This document shows, one piece after another, positions 1 to 7,174 of a stretch of 19,084 nt of DNA. A program made the translations under genes and the position numbers. Numbering within the stretch: the stretch's first letter is position 1; every line of letters starts with the position of its first letter. Source of the stretch: JAWWPY01 sp964412845 (GTDB lineage Bacteria; Actinomycetota; Actinomycetes; Streptosporangiales; Streptosporangiaceae); contig CAYPQM010000137.1 in NCBI GenBank assembly GCA_964412845.1, positions 1 through 19,084 of the forward strand. Direction: 5' to 3'. The notes beneath the pieces are model-generated. The model was not told the origin of the DNA. It was given only the letters and a program-made list of their open reading frames with translations, and ran no database searches.

Positions 1-578
1 GGGTCGGCGGCGCGGGCCAGCGGGCGGGCCGGGCGGCGGCCCAGCTGCTCGCCGGGCGCCCAGCGCACCTGCGGCTGCGCGGCGGGCAGGCTGGGTCCGC
101 CAGCCGCGCGGCGGTGACGAGGACGCTCACCTCTCGTCCCGTGCACATGCGCTTCGGTCATGGCCGCGGTGGCTCGGCCAGCAGCGCTCCGATGGCCAAG
201 GGCCGGCCTGCCCGCCAGGTGCCCCTGCGGCTGCGCAGCCGGATGCCCGGCGGCAGCTCGCTGCGCGGCAGCCGGCCCGGTTCCGGGGCACTGGGTTCCG
301 GGGCACTGGGTTCCAAGACACTGGGTGGCCGGATGCCGAGAGGCCGGGCATTCAGCGGCCGCGGCTCCGGGGGCAGCGGGATGAGCCGGGGCGGCGGATC
401 GTTTGGTAGCGGGGTTCGCTCCGGGTATGGGAAAGGCGCCCAGCCGCACTTCCGCCGCCGGCCACTGCGGGGCGCCTCGTCCGGTGGCCTGCAGCGGCCC
501 CGGCGCGGACGCGCCCGGTTCGGCCGCCGGTCGGTCGTGTGGCGGATCGGCAGCAAGCGGACCGGGGGACTGCCATGA
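1..578 (+). CDS. C-terminal part of a gene ending at mrdA, probably mreD (partial, low-complexity basic tail)
   Basis: An open frame (codons begin at base 3) runs from the left edge to a TGA at 576-578, which overlaps the mrdA start as ATGA. This is the same junction used between mrdA and rodA, and third codon positions are GC-rich, so the frame is probably real. Position suggests MreD, because mreB-mreC-mreD-mrdA-rodA is the usual actinobacterial order. The visible 191 residues contain no membrane helix and no recognisable MreD domain. They form a Gly/Arg/Ser-rich, strongly basic tail with a short GSGAL-type repeat around 285-325. If this is MreD, its membrane part lies before base 1 and the tail is much longer than usual. 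The identity is inferred from context only. Confidence 0.45.
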   Translation, partial: VGGAGQRAGRAAAQLLAGRPAHLRLRGGQAGSASRAAVTRTLTSRPVHMRFGHGRGGSASSAPMAKGRPARQVPLRLRSRMPGGSSLRGSRPGSGALGSGALGSKTLGGRMPRGRAFSGRGSGGSGMSRGGGSFGSGVRSGYGKGAQPHFRRRPLRGASSGGLQRPRRGRARFGRRSVVWRIGSKRTGGLP

Positions 579-2650
579 TCCCGGCGTCGCGGCGGCGGCT
601 GGTGGTGCTGTACGTGGTGGTGGCGGCGCTGCTCATCTCGCTGGGCGGCCGGCTGTGGTACCTGCAGGTGATGACCGGCCAGTCCTACGTCAGCCTGGCC
701 GCCCAGGACCAGACCAGGCAGGTCATCGTCCCGTCGGTCCGCGGCGAGATCGTCGACGACGTCGGCCGTCCGCTGGTGGACAACCACACGGCGCTGGTCG
801 TCTCGGTCGCCCGGACGACGCTGTCGCAGCAGGCTGACGGGGGCACCGCCGTGCTGCACCGGCTGGCCCGGCTGCTCGGCATGTCCTACCGGCTGCTCTC
901 GGAGAAGATCCGGCTGTGCACCGCCGGGGTGTCCCAGCCCTGCTGGAGCGGGTCGCCGTATCAGCCGATCCCGGTGGACCAGCACGTCTCCGACACGGTC
1001 GCCTTGCAGATCCTGGAGGACCACCGCCAGTTTCCCGGGGTCACCGCGCAGGTCCAGCCGGTGGTCAGCTACCCGGCATCGACCGCCGTGGACGCCGCGC
1101 AGATCCTCGGCTACCTGCAGCCCATCACGCCGCAGGAGGTGAAGCAGCGGCACCTGCCGGTGACCGGCTTTTCCGGGGTGGATCTCGTCGGGCAGTCGGG
1201 CCTGGAAGCGCAGTACGATGCGCAACTGCGCGGCACGGCAGGCCGGCAGGTGCTGGCCGTGAACGCGGCGGGCCAGGTGACCGGCACGGTCAAGGAGACC
1301 CCGGCGCAGGCCGGTGACAACCTGGTCACCAGCATCAACGCCCGGGTCCAGGCCGACACCGCGAACGCGCTCAGCCAGGCCATCCAGCGGGCGCAGGCGG
1401 AAGGTAACACCGGCGCCACCACCGGCGCCGCGGTGGTGATGACCACCAAAGGCCGGATCATCGCGATGGCCAGCTATCCGAGCTACAACCCCAGCGTGTG
1501 GTCAGGCGGCATCTCACAGGCGCAGTTCAGCGAGCTGTTCGGCACTTCGCGTGGTGAGCCCATCCTCAACCGGGCCACCCAGGGTGAGTATGCACCGGGG
1601 TCGACCTGGAAGGTCACCTCCACCGCGGCCGCCATCGCGAACGGCTTCAGCCCGGCCGGCCCCTATTCCTGCCCGGGTGCGGTGACCGTCGCCGGGCATG
1701 TCTTCAACAACTGGACGACGCAGAACCTGGGCGAGATGTCCCTGCACGAGGCGCTCGTCATGTCCTGCGACACGGTGTTCTACCAGATCGCCTACCAGCT
1801 GTGGCTGACCGACAACCAGCATGCTGACCTGGTCGCCAACCCCCGCGCGCCGGTGCAGAAGATGCAGAAGATGGAGCTGGCCTGGGGATTCGGCCGGGAC
1901 ACCGGGATCGACCTGCCGGAGGAGTCGCCCGGCACGGTGCCCACCCGGCAATGGCTGTACAACTACTGGAAGCAGTACCAGAAATTCTGGTGCAAGAACG
2001 GGGTGGCGGACGGGACCTACATCCAGCAGATCGAGTACGACAACTGCCAGTCCGGTTTCGTCTGGACGCCCGGCCAGGCGGTCAACGCCTCGATCGGCCA
2101 GGGGTACGTGACGGTGACCCCGCTGCAACTGGCGCGGGCCTATGCCGCCCTCGCCAACGGCGGCACGGTGTACAGCCCCCGGATTGGCTCCGCCCTCGTG
2201 TCGCCCACCGGCGCAGTGGTCTCGACGATCAAGCCGAAGGTCACCGGGCACCTGCCGGTGTCCCGGGGCACCCTGAACTACATCAGGGATGCCCTGGTCA
2301 GCGTGGTGACCCAGGGCACCGCCGCTGGGGCATTCGCCGGGTTCCCGCTGGCCAAGCTGCAGATCGCGGCCAAAACCGGTACCGCGGAAGTGGCGGGCGG
2401 CCAGGCCACCTCGGTGTTCGCCTCGTTCGCGCCGGCCTACCACCCGAAGTACGTGGTCGTGGTCATGGTCCCCAAGTCAGGTGAGGGCGCCGACGTGTCC
2501 GCGCCCGCCGCCCGGCAGATCTGGGACGGCATCTACGGCCTGGAGGGCCACCCGGCGGCATTCCCAGGCGGCGTGGCGCCCGCCAAGCTGCCCGGCGTGT
2601 CCTCGTCCGGCGTGTTCACCCCGCCGGCCGGCTACCGGGGGTTGCCATGA
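575..2650 (+). CDS. mrdA: Penicillin-binding protein 2 (peptidoglycan D,D-transpeptidase, elongation-specific)
   Basis: Class B penicillin-binding protein of 691 residues that cross-links peptidoglycan outside the membrane as RodA's partner. A single membrane anchor lies at about residues 9-29. It is followed by the dimerisation domain (about 50-250, with the family's RGEIVDDVGRPLVDN segment) and the transpeptidase domain. All three active-site motifs are present: STWK with nucleophile S343 and K346, the S397-C-D399 motif (SCDTVFY), and K600-T-G. A loop with two cysteines lies between the second and third motifs. I chose ATG 575 because it overlaps the upstream stop as ATGA and has GGGGGA just before it; an in-frame GTG at 539 would add 12 polar residues. 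The stop overlaps the rodA start, so the two genes are probably translationally coupled. Confidence 0.93.
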   Translation: MIPASRRRLVVLYVVVAALLISLGGRLWYLQVMTGQSYVSLAAQDQTRQVIVPSVRGEIVDDVGRPLVDNHTALVVSVARTTLSQQADGGTAVLHRLARLLGMSYRLLSEKIRLCTAGVSQPCWSGSPYQPIPVDQHVSDTVALQILEDHRQFPGVTAQVQPVVSYPASTAVDAAQILGYLQPITPQEVKQRHLPVTGFSGVDLVGQSGLEAQYDAQLRGTAGRQVLAVNAAGQVTGTVKETPAQAGDNLVTSINARVQADTANALSQAIQRAQAEGNTGATTGAAVVMTTKGRIIAMASYPSYNPSVWSGGISQAQFSELFGTSRGEPILNRATQGEYAPGSTWKVTSTAAAIANGFSPAGPYSCPGAVTVAGHVFNNWTTQNLGEMSLHEALVMSCDTVFYQIAYQLWLTDNQHADLVANPRAPVQKMQKMELAWGFGRDTGIDLPEESPGTVPTRQWLYNYWKQYQKFWCKNGVADGTYIQQIEYDNCQSGFVWTPGQAVNASIGQGYVTVTPLQLARAYAALANGGTVYSPRIGSALVSPTGAVVSTIKPKVTGHLPVSRGTLNYIRDALVSVVTQGTAAGAFAGFPLAKLQIAAKTGTAEVAGGQATSVFASFAPAYHPKYVVVVMVPKSGEGADVSAPAARQIWDGIYGLEGHPAAFPGGVAPAKLPGVSSSGVFTPPAGYRGLP

Positions 2651-4080
2651 TGTCGTGGCGCGGCTCCGGGCTGGGCCGCGGCGGCCCGGCCTACGGCAGG
2701 CTCGGGCCGGTCCGCCAGGCCAGGTCGGTCCGCCAGGCCAGGCCAGGTTACGGCGGCCTGCGCCCCGGCGGCCTGCGCCCTGGCAGTGGCCTGCGGCCCG
2801 GTGGCGGCCTGCGGCCTGGTGGCCTGCTGCGGCCCGGTGGCGGGCTGCCTCCGGGCGGGCTGCGTCGCGGCGGCTCGGGTCCCGGTGGCCTGCGCCCCGG
2901 CGGCCTGCGGCCCGGCGGCCTGCTGCGGCCCAGGACCTGGTGGCAGCGCGCCGTCGCCCGGCGGTCCGCGCTGCGCCGGTTCGACTGGGTGCTGATGGGC
3001 GCGGTGCTCGGGCTCAGCCTGTTCGGCACGCTGCTGGTCTGGTCGGCCACCCAGCACGGGCTTCGGCACGAGGGCGCCGATCCCCAGACGTACCTGAAGA
3101 AGCAGTTGCTCAACATCGTGATCGGCCTGATCCTGCTGGCCGGGGTAAGCGCGCTGGACTACCGGATGCTGCGGATTTACGCCCCGGTCGGCTACGCCCT
3201 GACCTGCCTCGGGCTGCTGGTGGTGCTCAGCCCGGTGGGCAGCGTCGTCAACGGGGCGCACTCCTGGATCGCGCTGCCCGGCGGCTTCCAGGCGGAGCCG
3301 TCGGAGTTCGCCAAGGTCACGCTGATCCTGATGACCGCGATGATCCTCGGTGACCTGCGTGACGGGGACCGGCGGCCGCGGGTGCGGGATCTCGCGATGG
3401 CGCTGGCCTGCGGGGGGGTGCCGCTGGCCCTGGTGGTGGCGCAGCCCGACCTCGGGGTCACGATCCTGATGGTGGTGGTGCTCGTCGGGATGATCGCGCT
3501 GTCCGGGATCCGGCTGCGCTGGCTGGCCGGGCTGGGCGCGGTCACCGCGCTGACCGGGCTGGTGACGTGGGGCCTGCACCTGCTCAAGCCCTACCAGGTG
3601 CAGCGGCTCACCGCGTTCATCAACCCGTCGGCCGACCCAAGGGGAACCGGGTACAGCGCCGCTCAGGCGAAGATCGCAATCGGTTCCGGCGGCCTGTCCG
3701 GCCAGGGGCTGTTCCACGGCTCGCTGGTGGCCGGCAACTTCGTGCCCGAGCAGCACACCGACTTCATCTTCGCGGTGGCCGGCGAGGAACTCGGCTTCAT
3801 CGGCACGATCGCGATCATCGGCCTGATCGCCGTGCTGCTGATCCGCTCGCTGCGCATCGCGGTCCGTGCTGATGACCAGTTCGGGCTGCTGGTCGCCGCC
3901 GGCATCGCGATCTGGTTCGCCATCCAGGCCTTCATCAACATCGGGATGACGATCGGGATCACCCCGGTCACCGGGCTGCCGCTGCCCTTCGTGTCCTACG
4001 GCGGCTCCGCCATGTTCGCCGACATGATCGCCATCGGCGTGCTGCAGGCCGTGCACCGCCGCCACTCCGTCTTCGACTAG
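2647..4080 (+). CDS. rodA: RodA, SEDS peptidoglycan glycosyltransferase
   Basis: Polytopic SEDS-family enzyme (477 residues) that polymerises lipid II into glycan strands during wall elongation, paired with PBP2. From residue 112 on there are about ten hydrophobic segments. Family landmarks are visible: the EPSEFAK segment, the EQHTDFIFAVAGEELG loop holding the conserved acidic residue (D372), and the FtsW/RodA/SpoVE signature ending PLPFVSYGGSAM. Start ATG 2647 overlaps the mrdA stop (ATGA); a second ATG follows directly at 2650. The unusual part is the first 111 residues: a hydrophilic, basic extension containing many GGLRP/GGLLRP repeats, far longer than the short N-terminus typical of the family. 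It should face the cytoplasm. Assignment as RodA rather than FtsW rests on the mrdA neighbour. Confidence 0.93.
   Translation: MMSWRGSGLGRGGPAYGRLGPVRQARSVRQARPGYGGLRPGGLRPGSGLRPGGGLRPGGLLRPGGGLPPGGLRRGGSGPGGLRPGGLRPGGLLRPRTWWQRAVARRSALRRFDWVLMGAVLGLSLFGTLLVWSATQHGLRHEGADPQTYLKKQLLNIVIGLILLAGVSALDYRMLRIYAPVGYALTCLGLLVVLSPVGSVVNGAHSWIALPGGFQAEPSEFAKVTLILMTAMILGDLRDGDRRPRVRDLAMALACGGVPLALVVAQPDLGVTILMVVVLVGMIALSGIRLRWLAGLGAVTALTGLVTWGLHLLKPYQVQRLTAFINPSADPRGTGYSAAQAKIAIGSGGLSGQGLFHGSLVAGNFVPEQHTDFIFAVAGEELGFIGTIAIIGLIAVLLIRSLRIAVRADDQFGLLVAAGIAIWFAIQAFINIGMTIGITPVTGLPLPFVSYGGSAMFADMIAIGVLQAVHRRHSVFD
2752..2935 (+). repeat. In-frame GGLRP-type tandem repeat in the RodA N-terminus
   Basis: Degenerate 12-18 bp units based on GGCGGCCTGCGSCCC encode roughly nine GGLRP, GGLLRP or GGGLPP copies at RodA residues about 36-96. 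Just upstream, an 18-bp stretch (VRQAR) is also duplicated at about 2710-2745. Unit boundaries drift but remain in frame. Confidence 0.8.
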
Positions 4081-4088
4081 GGACACGG

Positions 4089-4107
4089 CCGCCCGGAACG
4101 CGGGCGG
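4089..4107 (+). terminator. Short GC hairpin after rodA, possible terminator
   Basis: CCGCCCG (4089-4095) pairs perfectly with CGGGCGG (4101-4107) around a 5-nt loop, starting 8 nt after the rodA stop. No T-tract follows. It may end the mrdA-rodA transcript just before the next gene's promoter. Confidence 0.4.
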
Positions 4108-4120
4108 AGCTGGCCCCAAG

Positions 4121-4132
4121 TAGGCTGTGGCA
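4121..4132 (+). promoter_or_regulatory. Probable -10 element giving a leaderless mRNA for the radical SAM gene
   Basis: TAGGCT at 4121-4126 fits the actinobacterial TANNNT -10 pattern and lies exactly 6 nt before ATG 4133. Transcription would therefore begin at or next to the start codon. No convincing Shine-Dalgarno is positioned otherwise, and I see no clear -35. The same geometry recurs before nadD. Confidence 0.45.
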
Positions 4133-6109
4133 ATGCCCGTTGAATCGGTGTATCCCCGGCTGGAGCCGCTGCTCCCGCTGGTGCGCAAGCCGATCCAGTA
4201 TGTCGGCGGCGAGCTGAACTCCGTGGTCAGCGACTGGGACGCGGCGGATGTCCGGTGGGCGCTCATGTACCCGGATGCCTATGAGATCGGCCTGCCCAAC
4301 CAGGGAATCCAAATCCTCTACGAGGTACTTAACGGATCCGATGGCGTGCTCGCCGAGCGCACCTACAGTGTCTGGCCAGATCTCGAAGCCCTGATGCGGG
4401 AGCACGGGATTCCCCAGTTCACCGTGGACGCGCACCGGCCGGTACGGGCGTTCGACGTGCTCGGCGTGAGCTTCGCCACGGAACTGGGCTACACGAACCT
4501 GCTCAGCGCGCTCGACCTGGCCCAGATCCCGCTGGCCGCCGCGGACCGGGGGGCGGATGACCCGGTGGTGCTGGCGGGCGGGCATGCCGCCTTCAACCCC
4601 GAGCCCATCGCGGAGTTCATCGACGGGGCGGTGCTCGGCGACGGCGAGCAGGCCGCGCTGACGATCTCGGCACTGATCAGGCAGTGGAAGGCGGCCGGCC
4701 GCCCCGGCGGCCGGGATGGCCTGCTCACGGTGCTGGCCGCTGACGGCGGGGTGTATGTCCCGCGTTTCTACGACGTCGACTACCTGCCGGACGGCCGGAT
4801 CAAGCGGGTCGCGCCGAACCGCTCCGAGGCCCCCTACAGCATCGCCAAGCACACGGTGATGGACCTGGACGCCTGGCAGTACCCGGCCAAGCCGCTGGTG
4901 CCGGTGGCGGAGTCGGTGCACGAGCGGTTCAGCGTGGAGATCTTCCGCGGCTGCACCAGAGGCTGCCGGTTCTGCCAGGCCGGGATGATCACCCGTCCGG
5001 TGCGCGAGCGCAGCATCACCACGATCGGCGACATGGTCCAGCGCGGGCTGGCCGCGAGCGGGCTCGACGAGGTCGGGCTGCTCTCGCTGTCCAGCGCCGA
5101 CCACAGCGAGATCAACGAGATCGCCACCGGCCTGGCCGACCGGTACGAGGGCAGCAACATCGGGCTGTCCCTGCCCTCGACGAGGGTGGACGCCTTCAAC
5201 GTGACGCTGGCCGACGAACTGAGCCGGAACGGCCGCCGGTCCGGGCTGACCTTCGCCCCGGAGGGCGGCTCAGAACGGATCCGCAAGGTGATCAACAAGA
5301 TGGTCACCGAGGACGACCTGATCCGGACCGTCACCACCGCCTACGCCAGCGGCTGGCGCCAGGTGAAGCTCTACTTCATGTGCGGCCTGCCCACCGAGAC
5401 CGACGAGGACGTGCTCGCCGTGGCCCGGCTGGCCGGCCGGGTGATCAAGGCGGGCCGGGAAGCGAGCGGGCGGCACGACATCCGCTGCACGGTGTCGATC
5501 GGCGGTTTCGTGCCCAAGCCGCACACGCCCTTCCAGTGGGCGGCCCAGTGCGACCACAAGACCGTGGACGACCGGTTGCGCAAGCTCGGTGCCGCGCTGC
5601 GGTCCGATCCCGCCTACGGCAAGGCGGTGGGTTACCGCTACCACGACGGCAGGCCGTCCATCATCGAGGGCATGCTGTCCCGCGGCGACCGCAGGATCGC
5701 GAAGGTGATCAAGGCGGCGTGGCTGGATGGGGCACGGTTCGACGGGTGGACCGAGCATTTCTCCTTCGACCGCTGGGCGCGCTGCGCGGCCCAGGCCCTC
5801 GCCGAAGACGGCATCGACCTTGACTGGTACACCACCCGCGAACGCGAATACAGCGAAGTGCTGCCGTGGGACCACCTCGACGCCGGCCTTGACCGCGACT
5901 GGCTCTGGCAGGACTGGCAGGACGCCATCGACCCGGCTGGGCCGGCCGAGGTCGAGGACTGCCGCTGGACGCCCTGTTTCGACTGCGGCGTGTGCCCCAC
6001 CATGGGCACGGAGATCCAGACCGGGCCAACCGGGGCCAGGCTGCTCCCGTTGACCGTGCTGGCCGCCGCACCGGCGAGCGCGGCACCGGCTCCGGGGGCT
6101 GGCCGTTAG
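4133..6109 (+). CDS. Radical SAM protein of the TIGR03960 type, function unknown
   Basis: A 658-residue protein with an N-terminal B12-binding-like region (about residues 20-200) and a radical SAM core. The core carries the CX3CX2C cluster motif C274-TRG-C278-RF-C281, which should bind the [4Fe-4S] cluster that cleaves S-adenosylmethionine. The B12-like region has no evident DxHxxG motif, so cobalamin binding is doubtful. A second cysteine cluster (CxDCGVC-like) occurs near the C-terminus at about residues 620-630 and may hold a further metal or cluster. I chose ATG 4133 over GTG 4127 because the -10 element leaves ATG at the transcript start. The next gene begins directly after its stop; in some genomes the two are fused, so the products probably act together. 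The reaction is not known to me; the fixed position before RNase E/G and L21/L27 hints at RNA or ribosome biology. Confidence 0.88.
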   Translation: MPVESVYPRLEPLLPLVRKPIQYVGGELNSVVSDWDAADVRWALMYPDAYEIGLPNQGIQILYEVLNGSDGVLAERTYSVWPDLEALMREHGIPQFTVDAHRPVRAFDVLGVSFATELGYTNLLSALDLAQIPLAAADRGADDPVVLAGGHAAFNPEPIAEFIDGAVLGDGEQAALTISALIRQWKAAGRPGGRDGLLTVLAADGGVYVPRFYDVDYLPDGRIKRVAPNRSEAPYSIAKHTVMDLDAWQYPAKPLVPVAESVHERFSVEIFRGCTRGCRFCQAGMITRPVRERSITTIGDMVQRGLAASGLDEVGLLSLSSADHSEINEIATGLADRYEGSNIGLSLPSTRVDAFNVTLADELSRNGRRSGLTFAPEGGSERIRKVINKMVTEDDLIRTVTTAYASGWRQVKLYFMCGLPTETDEDVLAVARLAGRVIKAGREASGRHDIRCTVSIGGFVPKPHTPFQWAAQCDHKTVDDRLRKLGAALRSDPAYGKAVGYRYHDGRPSIIEGMLSRGDRRIAKVIKAAWLDGARFDGWTEHFSFDRWARCAAQALAEDGIDLDWYTTREREYSEVLPWDHLDAGLDRDWLWQDWQDAIDPAGPAEVEDCRWTPCFDCGVCPTMGTEIQTGPTGARLLPLTVLAAAPASAAPAPGAGR

Positions 6110-7174
6110 ATGCCGCGTCCCGTTCCACCACGGTCGGCCGGGCAGGCCGCGCCACCGCCCGTCGTCCAGCGTCTTCTTGTCCGGTACGCTAAAAGAGGCA
6201 GGATGCGTTTCGCCAGTCACAGGGATATCGCGCGGGCCGTTGAACGCGGAGTACGCAGGGCAGGTCTGCCCATCGCCTACTCGGCCGGATTCACGCCCCA
6301 CCCGAAGATCTCCTATGCTGGCGCGGCCCCGACGGGGACCGCGAGTGAGGCCGAGTACCTGGAGCTTTCTCTCACGGAAGCGCGCGCCGTAGCCGACGTG
6401 CGGGACGGGCTCGACGCGGCCCTGCCGGACGGGATTGATGTGATCGAGGTGACCGAGGAAGCCGGGTCCCTGGACGCCAGCACGCTGGAGGCGTCACAGT
6501 GGCAGGTTGTCCTCCCTGGAGTCGGGCCGCAACAGGCGGTGGCGGCAGTCGAGGCATTTCTCGCTGCCGGCACACTGGAAGTGGAGCGCCTGACCGGTAA
6601 GGGGATCAGGCGCATGGACGCCCGCGCCGCGGTGGTCACCATGGAGCTGGACCGGCGTGCCATCGACGAGCGGAACGCCGGGTATGCGATACTTCGAATG
6701 GTTGTTCGGCACGTGACACCTGCCGTACGACCCGACGACATCCTGGCCGCACTTCGCCGCGTTGCTGCTCTTGCGCCGTCGTCACCACCGCTGGTGACCA
6801 GGCTGGCGCAGGGGCCACTCGCCGCAGTGGCGGCCGCTGCTGGGGCTGGCGGGCCTGACACGCCCGGCGGACCTGGCGGGACGATTGAGTTTTCGGGGGC
6901 GAGCGAGTCCTTCGGGGCGACAGAGCCCTCCGGGACAACCGAGTCCCACCTGGCTGCAGCCGAGGCGCACGTGCAGGGCGCGGCACAGGGACAGACAGAG
7001 ACAACGCGCCGGGGAGCGCTGGCCGTCCACGAGACGGGCGCCCTCCCAGCGAGCGCGTACGACAAGCTCCTGCGCGGAGCGGCGGGTTCCTTGCGGACCC
7101 ACGCGCCCGGGAGCCCGACGGGAGACAACCCGGATGCTCGAGACCGAGCTGAACGACAGTGGAAACGATCGTGA
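6110..7174 (+). CDS. Radical SAM-associated protein (TIGR03936/DUF2344 type)
   Basis: A 354-residue partner of the preceding radical SAM protein. Residues about 20-215 hold the conserved domain, recognisable by RFASHRD, the GFTPHPKIS segment and the following EYLEL stretch. The start ATG immediately follows the upstream TAG with no spacer. From about residue 235 the protein becomes low-complexity, rich in Gly, Ala, Ser, Thr and Glu with short SFGATEPSG-like echoes, and is likely disordered. Its end overlaps the RNase E/G start by 41 nt, so the three genes form one unit. No catalytic residues can be assigned from sequence; a role in substrate binding for the radical SAM enzyme is an inference. 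Confidence 0.85.
   Translation: MPRPVPPRSAGQAAPPPVVQRLLVRYAKRGRMRFASHRDIARAVERGVRRAGLPIAYSAGFTPHPKISYAGAAPTGTASEAEYLELSLTEARAVADVRDGLDAALPDGIDVIEVTEEAGSLDASTLEASQWQVVLPGVGPQQAVAAVEAFLAAGTLEVERLTGKGIRRMDARAAVVTMELDRRAIDERNAGYAILRMVVRHVTPAVRPDDILAALRRVAALAPSSPPLVTRLAQGPLAAVAAAAGAGGPDTPGGPGGTIEFSGASESFGATEPSGTTESHLAAAEAHVQGAAQGQTETTRRGALAVHETGALPASAYDKLLRGAAGSLRTHAPGSPTGDNPDARDRAERQWKRS

Noticed and set aside
158..1225. Long minus-strand ORF opposite mrdA (355 codons), and similar ones at 2632-4266, 3968-5104 and 15223-17310
   Set aside because: They are antisense shadows of well-supported genes in high-GC DNA, rich in Arg/Pro/His/Gln with no recognisable domain.
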